A DNA stretch of 40,528 nucleotides from Candidatus Faecousia intestinigallinarum (lineage in GTDB: Bacteria; Bacillota; Clostridia; Oscillospirales; Oscillospiraceae): assembly GCA_018715805.1 (NCBI GenBank), contig DVKX01000076.1, forward strand, positions 1 through 40,528, given 5' to 3'. The notes under the pieces are model-generated. The model saw only the letters and a list, made by a program, of their open reading frames with translations, made no database searches and was not told the DNA's origin. Position numbers and translations under genes: made by a program. How positions within the stretch are numbered: the first letter of the stretch is position 1; every line of letters starts with the position of its first letter. This document shows, one piece after another, positions 8,406 through 16,382 of this stretch.

Positions 8406-9338
8406 GTGAAAATCGGAAAGAAAGGAACTTCCCGCCGCAGCCCCAGGCGCCGCAAGGATATTTTCATATATGCGCTGATGCTCCTGCCTGGCTGCATCTA
8501 TCTGATCATCAACAACTATCTGCCCATGTTTGGTATCCTCATCGCCTTTAAGAAGGTCAACTTCTCCCTGGGCGTGTTCGACAGCCCCTGGGTAGGCCTC
8601 CAGAACTTTGAGTTCCTCTTTGCGTCCAAAGACGCCTACATCATCATCCGCAACACCATCTGCTACAACTTGGCGTGGATCGTTCTGGGCACCGTCGGCG
8701 CCATCATCATCGCCATCCTTATGGTGGAGATCGCCGAGAAAAAAATCGCAAAGATCCTGCAGCCGGTCATCTGCTTCCCCAATGTGATCTCCGCCGTCAT
8801 TCTGGCATACCTGGTGTTTGCATTCCTCTCTCCTGCCAACGGCTTTATCAACAATACCCTGCTGGGGGGCAAGACCATCCGCTGGTACAGCGAGGCGAAG
8901 TACTGGCCGGTGATCTTGACCATTACCTATCTGTGGAAAAACCTTGGGTATCTCTCCATCGTGTATATGGCGGCCATCGCGGGTATCGACAAGTCTCTCT
9001 TTGAGGCCGCCAAGCTGGACGGCGCCAGCAAAATGCAGCAGATCCGGCTCATCACCCTGCCGATGATTAAGAATACCATCATCTTTATGACTCTTTTCGC
9101 CATCGGGCGGATCATGAGTTCCGACTTCGGTCTGTTCTACCAGGTTCCCATGAACTCCGGCATGCTGTTTCCAACCACTCAGACCCTGGACACCTATGTG
9201 TACCGTGCTCTGATGGATATCAAGGATGTGGGGATGTCCTCTGCTGCCAGCGTGTTCCAGTCTATCACCGGCTTCTTCCTGGTGGTTGGTGCCAATCTGG
9301 CAGTTCGGAAGGTCAGCCGGGAAAGCGCTCTATTCTGA
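8406..9338 (+). CDS. ABC transporter permease, LplB/YesP type
   Basis: 310 residues with a GTG start at 8406 behind AAAGGAGGT. There are about six transmembrane segments. The cytoplasmic EAA loop reads EAAKLDGASKMQQIRLITLP and couples the permease to an ATPase. It lies 15 bases after the hydrolase and 15 before the second permease. With the DUF3502 lipoprotein at 1770 and the permease at 9354 it forms the membrane part of one importer of the carbohydrate uptake 1 class. The ATPase is not encoded here. Confidence 0.93.
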   Translation: MKIGKKGTSRRSPRRRKDIFIYALMLLPGCIYLIINNYLPMFGILIAFKKVNFSLGVFDSPWVGLQNFEFLFASKDAYIIIRNTICYNLAWIVLGTVGAIIIAILMVEIAEKKIAKILQPVICFPNVISAVILAYLVFAFLSPANGFINNTLLGGKTIRWYSEAKYWPVILTITYLWKNLGYLSIVYMAAIAGIDKSLFEAAKLDGASKMQQIRLITLPMIKNTIIFMTLFAIGRIMSSDFGLFYQVPMNSGMLFPTTQTLDTYVYRALMDIKDVGMSSAASVFQSITGFFLVVGANLAVRKVSRESALF

Positions 9339-9353
9339 TAGGAGGAATGAAAT

Positions 9354-10250
9354 ATGTATCGTGATGCAAATGACCGCCGTTTCCAGCGATTCGCACTGAT
9401 CGTCCTGGTTATCTTCGCCGTGATCTGCGCAGCACCCTTCGTCCTGATGCTCAGCGCTTCGCTGACCTCCGAGAGCGCCCTGGCTCTGGATGGCTACCGG
9501 TTCTGGCCCAAGGAGCTGAGTACCGTCAGCTTTCAGTATCTGTGGCAGAAGCGGGATACCCTGTTCCGCTGCTATGCCATCACCTTTGCCGTTACCATCA
9601 TCGGCACCATTCTCAATGTGGCGATCACCTCTTTGATGGCTTACCCCCTCTCCCGGGAAAATTTCCGCTACAAGAACCTGTTTTCCTTCTTTGTGTTCTT
9701 CACCATGATCTTTAACGGAGGCAGCACTGCCTGGTATATCGTCTGGTCCTCCTTTTTCCACATCAAGAACACCTACTGGGCTATGCTGCTGCCCAATCTG
9801 CTAATGAGCAGCTTCAATGTACTGCTGGTGCGAAACTATTATGTTTCCAGTATTCCCGGCGCCATTCTGGAGGCCGCCAAAATCGACGGCGCCAGCGAAT
9901 TCCAGATCTTTACCCATGTGGTGGTGCCGCTTTCTCTACCTGTTACGGCCACTGTCGCCCTGTTTTCCTCCCTGGCCTACTGGAACGACTGGATCAACGG
10001 CATGTACTTTATCTCCAAGCCGGAGCTGAATAACATCAATGTGTATCTGACCAAGTTGATGAACAACATTGAGATGCTGAAGAACTCCACCAATCTGACC
10101 CAGGGTATGTCCATGGCGGCTCTGGAGCTGCCCTCTGTGGGCATCCGTATGGCCATCGCCATTGTGGCGGTGGTGCCCATCCTGCTGGTGTATCCCTTCC
10201 TGCAGAAATATCTCATCAAGGGCGTTGTCATCGGCGCCGTCAAGGGGTGA
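9354..10250 (+). CDS. ABC transporter permease, YtcP/LplC (AraQ-like) type
   Basis: 298 residues behind AGGAGG. There are six predicted transmembrane segments and an EAA loop (EAAKIDGASEFQIF). It is the second half of the heterodimeric permease with 8406-9338. The C-terminus ends in the charged/hydrophobic tail KYLIKGVVIGAVKG, typical of this subfamily. The next gene starts four bases after its stop. Confidence 0.93.
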   Translation: MYRDANDRRFQRFALIVLVIFAVICAAPFVLMLSASLTSESALALDGYRFWPKELSTVSFQYLWQKRDTLFRCYAITFAVTIIGTILNVAITSLMAYPLSRENFRYKNLFSFFVFFTMIFNGGSTAWYIVWSSFFHIKNTYWAMLLPNLLMSSFNVLLVRNYYVSSIPGAILEAAKIDGASEFQIFTHVVVPLSLPVTATVALFSSLAYWNDWINGMYFISKPELNNINVYLTKLMNNIEMLKNSTNLTQGMSMAALELPSVGIRMAIAIVAVVPILLVYPFLQKYLIKGVVIGAVKG

Positions 10251-10254
10251 GCGT

Positions 10255-11772
10255 ATGGGTTATTCTTTCCTCCGCTCCACCCCAGAGGCGCAGGGCATCC
10301 CCTCCTCCGCCATCCTCTCCTTTATCGAGGAAGTGGAACGGGAGCATATTGAACTGAACGCCTTTATTCTCATGCGCAACAACTGTATCGTGGCAGAGGG
10401 CTACTGGTCGCCCTTTCGGGCAGGGGTTCCCCATCGACTGTTCTCCGCAGGCAAGGCTGTGGTGGCTCTCGCTGTGATGTTTGCCATCCAGGAGGGGTAT
10501 TTCCGGCTGGAGACCCCCATCCCAGCGCTTCTCGGCAGAGAGATGCCCGAGGGCTATTCCGACCGCTGGAACCGGCTGACCATATACCATATGCTCACCA
10601 TGCATACCGGTCACGGGGCGGACACCTTCGCAGCCATGCTCCTGGCTGAGGATCGAATTCAGTCCTTTCTCTCCCAGGAGCTGACCTATGAGCCAGGCAC
10701 GCACTTCCTCTATAATAACGGCGTGCCGGATGTGCTGGGCTACCTGGTGCAGAAGTACACCGGACAGAATGTCTGCGCGTATTTGGACAGCCGTCTGTTC
10801 AAGCCTCTGGAGATGGACGGCATATACGCTGCGGACGGCCCCTTTGGCATTGAGATGCCCACCATGTGCACATCCACCCAGTCTATGCTGAAAATGACCT
10901 GCTTCCTTCGGGATAATGGCCGCTGGAACGGTAAGCAGCTGCTGGATGCAGAGTTGGTGCGCATGGCCACCAGCTACCTGGTTCCCTCCCTCCAGAACCC
11001 CGCGCCGGAGATTCTGGCGCTGGATACCATGTATGGCTACGGCTTCCAGATCTGGCGCAACAGCGTGGGCGGCTTCCGCATTGACGGCGGCAGGGGACAA
11101 TTCGGCATATGCATCCCGGACAGCGGCCTTGTTATGGCCATTCAATCCAACGAGCAGGATCAGGACATCATCCCCCGTCTGGTCTGGAAGCACATCACCA
11201 ACAAGCTCTTTGCCAACCCCATTGCCGGCAGTCCGGCAGATTACCGTACCCTGTGCAGCAAGCTGAACACCCTGAGCCTTGCTTTCCGGGATACCCGAGA
11301 GGGCTGCCGCGGAAGCTTCTCCTTCCTTCTTTCCCAGTCGCTGCTGGAAGTCACCCGGCTGGATGTAACGGCAGGGGAGCGGGTGATCCTAAAGACCGAC
11401 TATGCAGGCGGTATGGAAATCGACTGCGGCACCCCCGGCAGCGGAAGCTGGGCGCCCTGTCCGCCGGGTTTTGCCTTTCCGGAGATTACGGACTCTAATT
11501 CCATCTCCATCCACCGTGCCGTTCCCGGCTGCGACCCCACCAAGGTGCTGGCCTGCTGCCGCTATAATGACCAGGGCGCGCTGGAGATTGTCTTCCGCAG
11601 CCACGGCTGGCTGGGCGGTTACTATCTGACCCTGCCCCTCAAAGATGCGGATACCCAGATCATCTGGGACACCGCCTACAGCTACAATGTCAGCCGCCGC
11701 AGCAATCCGTCTGTATCCCTCCAGCGGCGGGTCATGCCCGACCGAAAGCTGATCCCCGCCAAGCTGGGCTGA
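10255..11772 (+). CDS. cytoplasmic beta-lactamase-fold serine hydrolase, copy 2
   Basis: 505 residues from the ATG at 10255, four bases after the permease stop. The longer in-frame start at 10162 is rejected because it lies inside the permease. Catalytic motifs are S64-x-x-K67 (SAGK) and Y152-N-N154, with DGGRGQF near residues 280-286. There is no signal peptide. Layout matches copy 1: a catalytic domain of about 330 residues plus about 170 residues of beta-rich C-terminal extension. Clear differences around the active site suggest separate substrates or two different groups on one compound, not recent duplication. Esterase, amidase or peptidase activity is possible. Confidence 0.88.
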   Translation: MGYSFLRSTPEAQGIPSSAILSFIEEVEREHIELNAFILMRNNCIVAEGYWSPFRAGVPHRLFSAGKAVVALAVMFAIQEGYFRLETPIPALLGREMPEGYSDRWNRLTIYHMLTMHTGHGADTFAAMLLAEDRIQSFLSQELTYEPGTHFLYNNGVPDVLGYLVQKYTGQNVCAYLDSRLFKPLEMDGIYAADGPFGIEMPTMCTSTQSMLKMTCFLRDNGRWNGKQLLDAELVRMATSYLVPSLQNPAPEILALDTMYGYGFQIWRNSVGGFRIDGGRGQFGICIPDSGLVMAIQSNEQDQDIIPRLVWKHITNKLFANPIAGSPADYRTLCSKLNTLSLAFRDTREGCRGSFSFLLSQSLLEVTRLDVTAGERVILKTDYAGGMEIDCGTPGSGSWAPCPPGFAFPEITDSNSISIHRAVPGCDPTKVLACCRYNDQGALEIVFRSHGWLGGYYLTLPLKDADTQIIWDTAYSYNVSRRSNPSVSLQRRVMPDRKLIPAKLG

Positions 11773-11806
11773 ACACAATCCTTCAAACCAATTAGGAGTT
11801 GGTAAC

Positions 11807-13177
11807 TTGAAACTGTATCTAAAGGATCGCGCTTTCTACAAGATCGTTCTGGGAATTGCCCTCCCTGTGGTGCTGCAGAGTCTCATCACCTCCGGCGTCA
11901 ATATGATGGACACCCTGATGCTGACCGCCTACGGCGAGGCGCAGCTGTCCGGCGGCTCCCTGGCAAACCAGTTTATCAGCCTTTTCCAGTTCTCCTGCAT
12001 GGGCATTGGCTTCGGCGCCGCAGTTCTTACCGCCCGGTACTGGGGCAGCGGAAACATGACGGCATTCCACAAAGTAACCACCCTGATGCTGCGGGCGTGC
12101 TTCGTACTGAGCGCTCCCTTTATCCTGGCATCCCTGCTGATCCCGGAGCAGATCATGGCATTGTATACCCCAGACGAAGCCATCATCTTTGAGGGCGTGC
12201 GGTATCTGCGGCTGAGCGCCTTTACCTTTATTCTCAACGGTCTGACCATTACCGTTTCTGCGGTGCTTCGATCCGCTCACAAGCTGAAGCTCCCACTGGC
12301 GGCTTCCGTTGTGGCGTTCTTTTCCAATGTATTCTTCAACTGGGTCTTCATCTTCGGCAAGCTGGGCGTACCCGCTATGGAGATTGAAGGTGCGGCGATT
12401 GGCACTCTGCTCTCCCGCATTCTCGAGTGCGGTATGGTGGTGGGCTATTTCCTTTTTTTCGAGAAGGATATCGGCTACCGCTTCCAGGCACTGTTCCTCC
12501 ACTGCCGCGAATACTGGGCGGATTATATCCGCTTCTGCATTCCCGTACTCCTTTCGGACACTCTGCTGGGTCTGGGCAACAACATGATCTCCGTTCTCAT
12601 GGGTCACATGGGCGGCAGCTATGTTTCTGCTTTTGCATTGGTCTCTCAGCTGACCCGCATGACCACCGTACTGACGCAGGGTCTGTCCAGCGCGGCCAGT
12701 GTGATCATCGGCAATGCGCTGGGGCGCCGCCAGAAGCAGAAAGCTTATGACATGGGCGTGACCTTTCTCATCCTGGCATCCGCTGTGGGTGTTATTGCAT
12801 CCGGCATCCTCCTTGCCATTACTCCCATGTTCGTAAAGATCGGCACACTGACAGCGGAAACCCAGGGAGTTGCTATCCAGCTGATGCGCAGCGTCAGTGT
12901 TACCATCATTTTCAGTACGATTCAGTCCATTCTCACAAAGGGGGTTCTCCGGGGCGCTGGCGATACCCGGTTTCTCATGGTTGCGGATATCCTCTTCCTG
13001 TGGCTGGCATCCATCCCGCTGGGATATCTCGCGGGCTTGGTGTGGCACTGCTCCGCCTTTGTGGTATATTTGGCGCTGCACACCGACTGGATCATCAAGG
13101 CAGTCTGGTGCTCCCTCCGGCTGCTGGGCGGCAAATGGCTCAACTACTCGACGAAAGCGGAGGCTGTAACGCAATGA
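11807..13177 (+). CDS. MATE family efflux transporter
   Basis: 456 residues with a TTG start at 11807 behind TTAGGAGTT; no ATG fits better. The protein is almost entirely hydrophobic with about 12 transmembrane helices in two similar halves, as in the MATE family (Na+- or H+-driven antiporters). Within a catabolic operon it may export a side product or toxic analogue, or serve in sugar efflux. Its stop overlaps the next ATG (ATGA). Confidence 0.9.
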   Translation: MKLYLKDRAFYKIVLGIALPVVLQSLITSGVNMMDTLMLTAYGEAQLSGGSLANQFISLFQFSCMGIGFGAAVLTARYWGSGNMTAFHKVTTLMLRACFVLSAPFILASLLIPEQIMALYTPDEAIIFEGVRYLRLSAFTFILNGLTITVSAVLRSAHKLKLPLAASVVAFFSNVFFNWVFIFGKLGVPAMEIEGAAIGTLLSRILECGMVVGYFLFFEKDIGYRFQALFLHCREYWADYIRFCIPVLLSDTLLGLGNNMISVLMGHMGGSYVSAFALVSQLTRMTTVLTQGLSSAASVIIGNALGRRQKQKAYDMGVTFLILASAVGVIASGILLAITPMFVKIGTLTAETQGVAIQLMRSVSVTIIFSTIQSILTKGVLRGAGDTRFLMVADILFLWLASIPLGYLAGLVWHCSAFVVYLALHTDWIIKAVWCSLRLLGGKWLNYSTKAEAVTQ

Positions 13178-13779
13178 AATTTCTGGACATTGATGGAAAA
13201 CTATGGGAGATTCTCCACATGCTGCTGGAGCTTATCACCCTGAGCGTGCTGTTCTTCCTGTTGTGCCTGCCCGTGGTCACCGTGGGTGCTGCGGCAGCAG
13301 CGGTAATGGAAACGGCACACCGCCATTTGACCCGGCAAGAGGATAACCTGCTGCCCACCTTCTGGGTCTCTTTTCGGAAGAATTTCCGTCCGTGTACCCT
13401 GTGCTGGCTTGCGACGGCACTGATTCTCCTGCTTCTGAAGGTGGATTTACAGATTCTGGAGGCCTTTGGCGGGCTGGTTTTTGTAGCTCTGTCGCCCCTG
13501 TGCCAGATCCTTACCTTTTATAGCGCAGCTGTCTTCCTTTGGGCAATGTGCTACCTTGCCCACTATGAAGATTCCTTCGGCAGAACGCTGCGAAATGCGT
13601 TTCTGCTTTCCCTCAGCAGCCCCCTTCGAACAGGGGGACTAATGGTTATGGTTCTGTTATCCGTATGGATATTCGAACTGGCTGGCCCAATTACCCTCCT
13701 CCTGCCCGGGCTTATCCTGTGGCAGGCAGACCGATTGATTCTGCCTGCTTACGAACGTCTGCAGCAGCAGGAATGCTGA
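13174..13779 (+). CDS. YesL-like DUF624 membrane protein
   Basis: 201 residues from the ATG at 13174, overlapping the MATE stop by four bases; a longer frame from 13000 lies within the MATE gene and is rejected. It starts FLDIDGKLWEIL and has about four to five transmembrane helices, as in DUF624. The family companion YesL sits with YesM, YesN and YesOPQ in Bacillus, and the same partners occur here in a different order. Role unknown in all cases; an accessory part of the transporter or sensor is the common guess. Confidence 0.87.
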   Translation: MKFLDIDGKLWEILHMLLELITLSVLFFLLCLPVVTVGAAAAAVMETAHRHLTRQEDNLLPTFWVSFRKNFRPCTLCWLATALILLLLKVDLQILEAFGGLVFVALSPLCQILTFYSAAVFLWAMCYLAHYEDSFGRTLRNAFLLSLSSPLRTGGLMVMVLLSVWIFELAGPITLLLPGLILWQADRLILPAYERLQQQEC

Positions 13780-13792
13780 AAGGATAACGACT

Positions 13793-13927
13793 ATGAAAAT
13801 TCAGGAAATCATCGCCGGTATTCCCGCTTATCATCCCGATACCGGCGAACAACGCGCCTGTGACGGCGCCTGCGGCGGCGATCCCAATGCAATCTCCACC
13901 ACCGGCTGCCTGTATCAGCAATTATAA
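13793..13927 (+). CDS. 44-residue ORF, unrecognised small protein
   Basis: Starts MKIQEIIAGIPAYHP. AAAGGA lies eight bases before the ATG, the preceding stop is 13 bases away, and the next gene starts 16 bases after its own stop. It therefore fits the operon like a real gene. It has three cysteines (C23, C27, C39) in a Gly/Asp-rich second half (CDGACGGDPN). No membrane segment. I recall a faint likeness to the N-terminus of Nif3-like metal-centre proteins (KIQEII...YHP...CDG), so it could be a cut-down remnant of one. It could also be a small metal-binding peptide. Unproven. Confidence 0.5.
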   Translation: MKIQEIIAGIPAYHPDTGEQRACDGACGGDPNAISTTGCLYQQL

Positions 13928-13943
13928 GCAGGGAGGAAGCGCT

Positions 13944-14690
13944 ATGACCATCAATCTGAAAACCCTGCCCCACGGGGATATGCCCGGAGACAAAATCGCA
14001 ATTGAGCAGCAGCATATTGACAAAGCCGAAAAGATCTATCCCCTCCTGCGGCAGCTGCTGCCGCAGGGCAAGTGCGTGGTCTGCGTGTGCGGCGGCTCCG
14101 GCGTGGGTAAATCGGAGATTGCATCCCTCCTTGCTGGGATGCTCCAGGCAGACGGCATCGGCAGCTATGTGATGAGCGGCGACAACTACCCCCATCGGAT
14201 TCCCTGCGAAAATGACGCCGCCCGGGAAAAGGTCTATGCCGAGGGCGGACGGGAAGCTCTGCAACGCTATCTTGGCTCCCAGCAGGAAATCGATTTTGAG
14301 CTGGTTTCCGCCATCCTTGCCCGCTTCCATGCCGGGGCGCCGTCCATCCCCATGAAACGTATGGGCCGCACGCCGGACGCACTGTGGTATGACGATGTGG
14401 ACTTCTCCCAGACCCAGGTGCTGATCCTAGAATGGACCCACGGAAACAGTGATAACATCCGGGGTGTGGACATCCCCATCCTCCTGAACAGCACTCCTCA
14501 GGAGACTCTGGAGCACCGCCGCAAGCGAAACCGGGACGGCGGCGTGGACAGCCCCTTCACCGCCATGGTGCTGGAGCTGGAGCAGAAGCAGCTGATGCGT
14601 CAGGCGCACAAGGCAAAAATCATCGTCACCAAGTCTGGCGAGCTGATTTCCTATCAGGAATACTGCCGCCTTATGGAGGAGGTCAAATGA
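13944..14690 (+). CDS. P-loop small-molecule kinase (adenylylsulfate-kinase-like)
   Basis: 248 residues from the ATG at 13944 behind GGGAGGAAG; the upstream in-frame start at 13860 would overlap the small ORF and has no ribosome site. Walker A is GGSGVGKS at residues 50-57. A likely Walker B/acidic segment is LILEWTHGN near residue 155. An RKRNRDGG basic lid lies near residue 193. The fold belongs with adenylylsulfate or uridine kinase-like enzymes, but no sulfate-assimilation genes are present, so that literal function is doubtful. It is translationally coupled (ATGA overlap) to the GH13 enzyme. A kinase acting on a sugar released by that enzyme is a reasonable inference. Confidence 0.75.
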   Translation: MTINLKTLPHGDMPGDKIAIEQQHIDKAEKIYPLLRQLLPQGKCVVCVCGGSGVGKSEIASLLAGMLQADGIGSYVMSGDNYPHRIPCENDAAREKVYAEGGREALQRYLGSQQEIDFELVSAILARFHAGAPSIPMKRMGRTPDALWYDDVDFSQTQVLILEWTHGNSDNIRGVDIPILLNSTPQETLEHRRKRNRDGGVDSPFTAMVLELEQKQLMRQAHKAKIIVTKSGELISYQEYCRLMEEVK

Positions 14691-16180
14691 TGCTGCGGGA
14701 TATTCGCCCTATGCTGAATGCCTACCCGGACAGCATCGGGCAGAAGCTGGAAGGCACAGTTGCGTTTCTGCGCCGGGAAGAACTGAAGGATGTATTTGCC
14801 TCTGTGTATATTCTCCCCAGCCTGTACCATTCAGACCTGGATCGGGGCTTCTGCGTTGTGGACTATAACCTGAACGAAGATCTGGCCACGGAAGCGGATC
14901 TTCGGAAACTCCGGGAGATGGGGCTTGATCTGAAGCTGGATATCGTTCTGAACCATGCCTCCGTCAAGTCTCCCCAGTTCCAGGATCTGCTGAAAAACGG
15001 CGAAGACTCCCTCTATCGGGATTTCTTCATCGACTGGAACCGCTTCTGGGAAGGCTGCGGCTATATGACAGAGGGAGGCTACCTTCAGCCCCGGGAGGAG
15101 TATATCCGGGATATGTTCTTCCGCAAGCCGGGGCTCCCCATCCTCATGGTTCAGTTCCCCGACGGACGGGAGGTACCCTACTGGAATACCTTCTATCAGA
15201 AGGTATGGCAGGAAGACGGCAAACGCTGCTACCTGGGTCAGATGGATCTGAATGTGAACTCCCAGAAGGTCTGGGAATTCTACGACGAGACCCTACAAAA
15301 GCTGGCAGACTACGGCGCAAAAATCATTCGCCTGGACGCCTTCGCCTATGCCCCCAAGGAGCCGGGCAAGAAGAACTTCATGAACGACCCGGACACCTGG
15401 AAACTGCTGGCGAAGGTTCGCACCCTTGCCGACCGCTATGATCTGGAGCTGCTGCCGGAGATCCATGCCAGCTATGCAGAGGGCGTCTACCGTAAGATCG
15501 CGGAGCAAGGCTATATGACCTACGATTTCTTTATGCCCGGTCTGGTAATCGATGCCATCGAGCATAAGAGCGGACAGTATCTGGCTGCCTGGGCACAGGA
15601 GCTGATCCACCGGAAGATCGGCACGGTGAGCATGCTGGGCTGCCATGACGGCATTCCGCTGCTGGATCTCAAGGGAATGCTTCCCGATGCGCGGATCCAG
15701 AAGCTCATTGATATTGTGGTCTCCCGGGGCGGGTATGTGAAGGATCTGCACGGCGCCAAAAATATCTACTATCAGGTGAACGCCACCTATTACAGCGCGC
15801 TGGGGGAAGACCCCCAGAAGCTTCTGCTGGCGCGTGCCATCCAATTGTTCATGCCCGGAAAGCCCCAGATCTGGTACCTGGATCTGCTGGCGGGAAAAAA
15901 TGATTACGAAGCCATTGCCCGCGGCGGAGAGGGCGGGCACAAGGAGATCAACCGTACGAACCTTTCCCTTTCTGCCGCTGAAGAAGCCCTCCGGCAGCCT
16001 GTGGTCAGCGGTCAGCTGGAGCTGCTGCGGCTGCGCAATACCCATCCCGCCTTTGCCACAGACAGTGACATTCGCGTAGAAAGCCAGGGTCACCGGCTCT
16101 CTTTCTGCTGGCGTAAGGGCAATGCCTGCGCGCAGCTATATGCAGACCTGGATTCCTGCGAATATACTGTCCTTGTTTAA
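14687..16180 (+). CDS. GH13 enzyme, sucrose-phosphorylase-like (GH13_18 type)
   Basis: 497 residues, about the length of known sucrose phosphorylases. ATG at 14687 behind GGAGGAGG (ATG at 14690 also possible). GH13 conserved regions are in order: DIVLNHAS (region I), IIRLDAFAY with nucleophile D217, LLPEIHA with acid/base E258, and GCHDGIP with D321. There is no signal peptide, so it acts on an imported sugar. The family phosphorolyses sucrose, sucrose-6'-phosphate or glucosylglycerate/glycerol-type glucosides to give glucose-1-phosphate. Coupling to the kinase suggests either the released aglycone or the substrate is phosphorylated. The exact substrate cannot be told by eye. Confidence 0.85.
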   Translation: MMLRDIRPMLNAYPDSIGQKLEGTVAFLRREELKDVFASVYILPSLYHSDLDRGFCVVDYNLNEDLATEADLRKLREMGLDLKLDIVLNHASVKSPQFQDLLKNGEDSLYRDFFIDWNRFWEGCGYMTEGGYLQPREEYIRDMFFRKPGLPILMVQFPDGREVPYWNTFYQKVWQEDGKRCYLGQMDLNVNSQKVWEFYDETLQKLADYGAKIIRLDAFAYAPKEPGKKNFMNDPDTWKLLAKVRTLADRYDLELLPEIHASYAEGVYRKIAEQGYMTYDFFMPGLVIDAIEHKSGQYLAAWAQELIHRKIGTVSMLGCHDGIPLLDLKGMLPDARIQKLIDIVVSRGGYVKDLHGAKNIYYQVNATYYSALGEDPQKLLLARAIQLFMPGKPQIWYLDLLAGKNDYEAIARGGEGGHKEINRTNLSLSAAEEALRQPVVSGQLELLRLRNTHPAFATDSDIRVESQGHRLSFCWRKGNACAQLYADLDSCEYTVLV

Positions 16181-16195
16181 CTGTTCCTCTGACCT

Positions 16196-16240
16196 AGCGA
16201 AGCCGCCTGGCCGGAAGGACGATGCGGCTTCGCTTATTTG
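16196..16240 (+). terminator. terminator after the catabolic operon
   Basis: An 11-bp stem AGCGAAGCCGC / GCGGCTTCGCT is followed by TATTTG. It lies 16 bases after the GH13 stop and separates the creatininase-family gene as its own unit. Confidence 0.65.
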
Positions 16241-16306
16241 CGCTGCAATATGTAGAGGACAGTTTTGAAAATGTATTTTCCGCAACATCTTACAAAAACA
16301 AAAGAA

Positions 16307-16348
16307 TGCGGTACATACATTGATGTGCAGCGGGATGCTTTGCGGTAC
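16307..16348 (+). promoter_or_regulatory. TGCGGTAC direct repeat upstream of the creatininase-like gene
   Basis: TGCGGTAC occurs at 16307-16314 and 16341-16348, 34 bases apart. The GTAC core and near-35 spacing recall the motifs upstream of the solute-binding-protein gene. It may be a shared operator. The rest of the gap 16241-16382 shows no clear -35/-10 pair. Confidence 0.3.
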
Positions 16349-16382
16349 GATATCATCAGATGAAATCTTAGGAGGTTCGATT

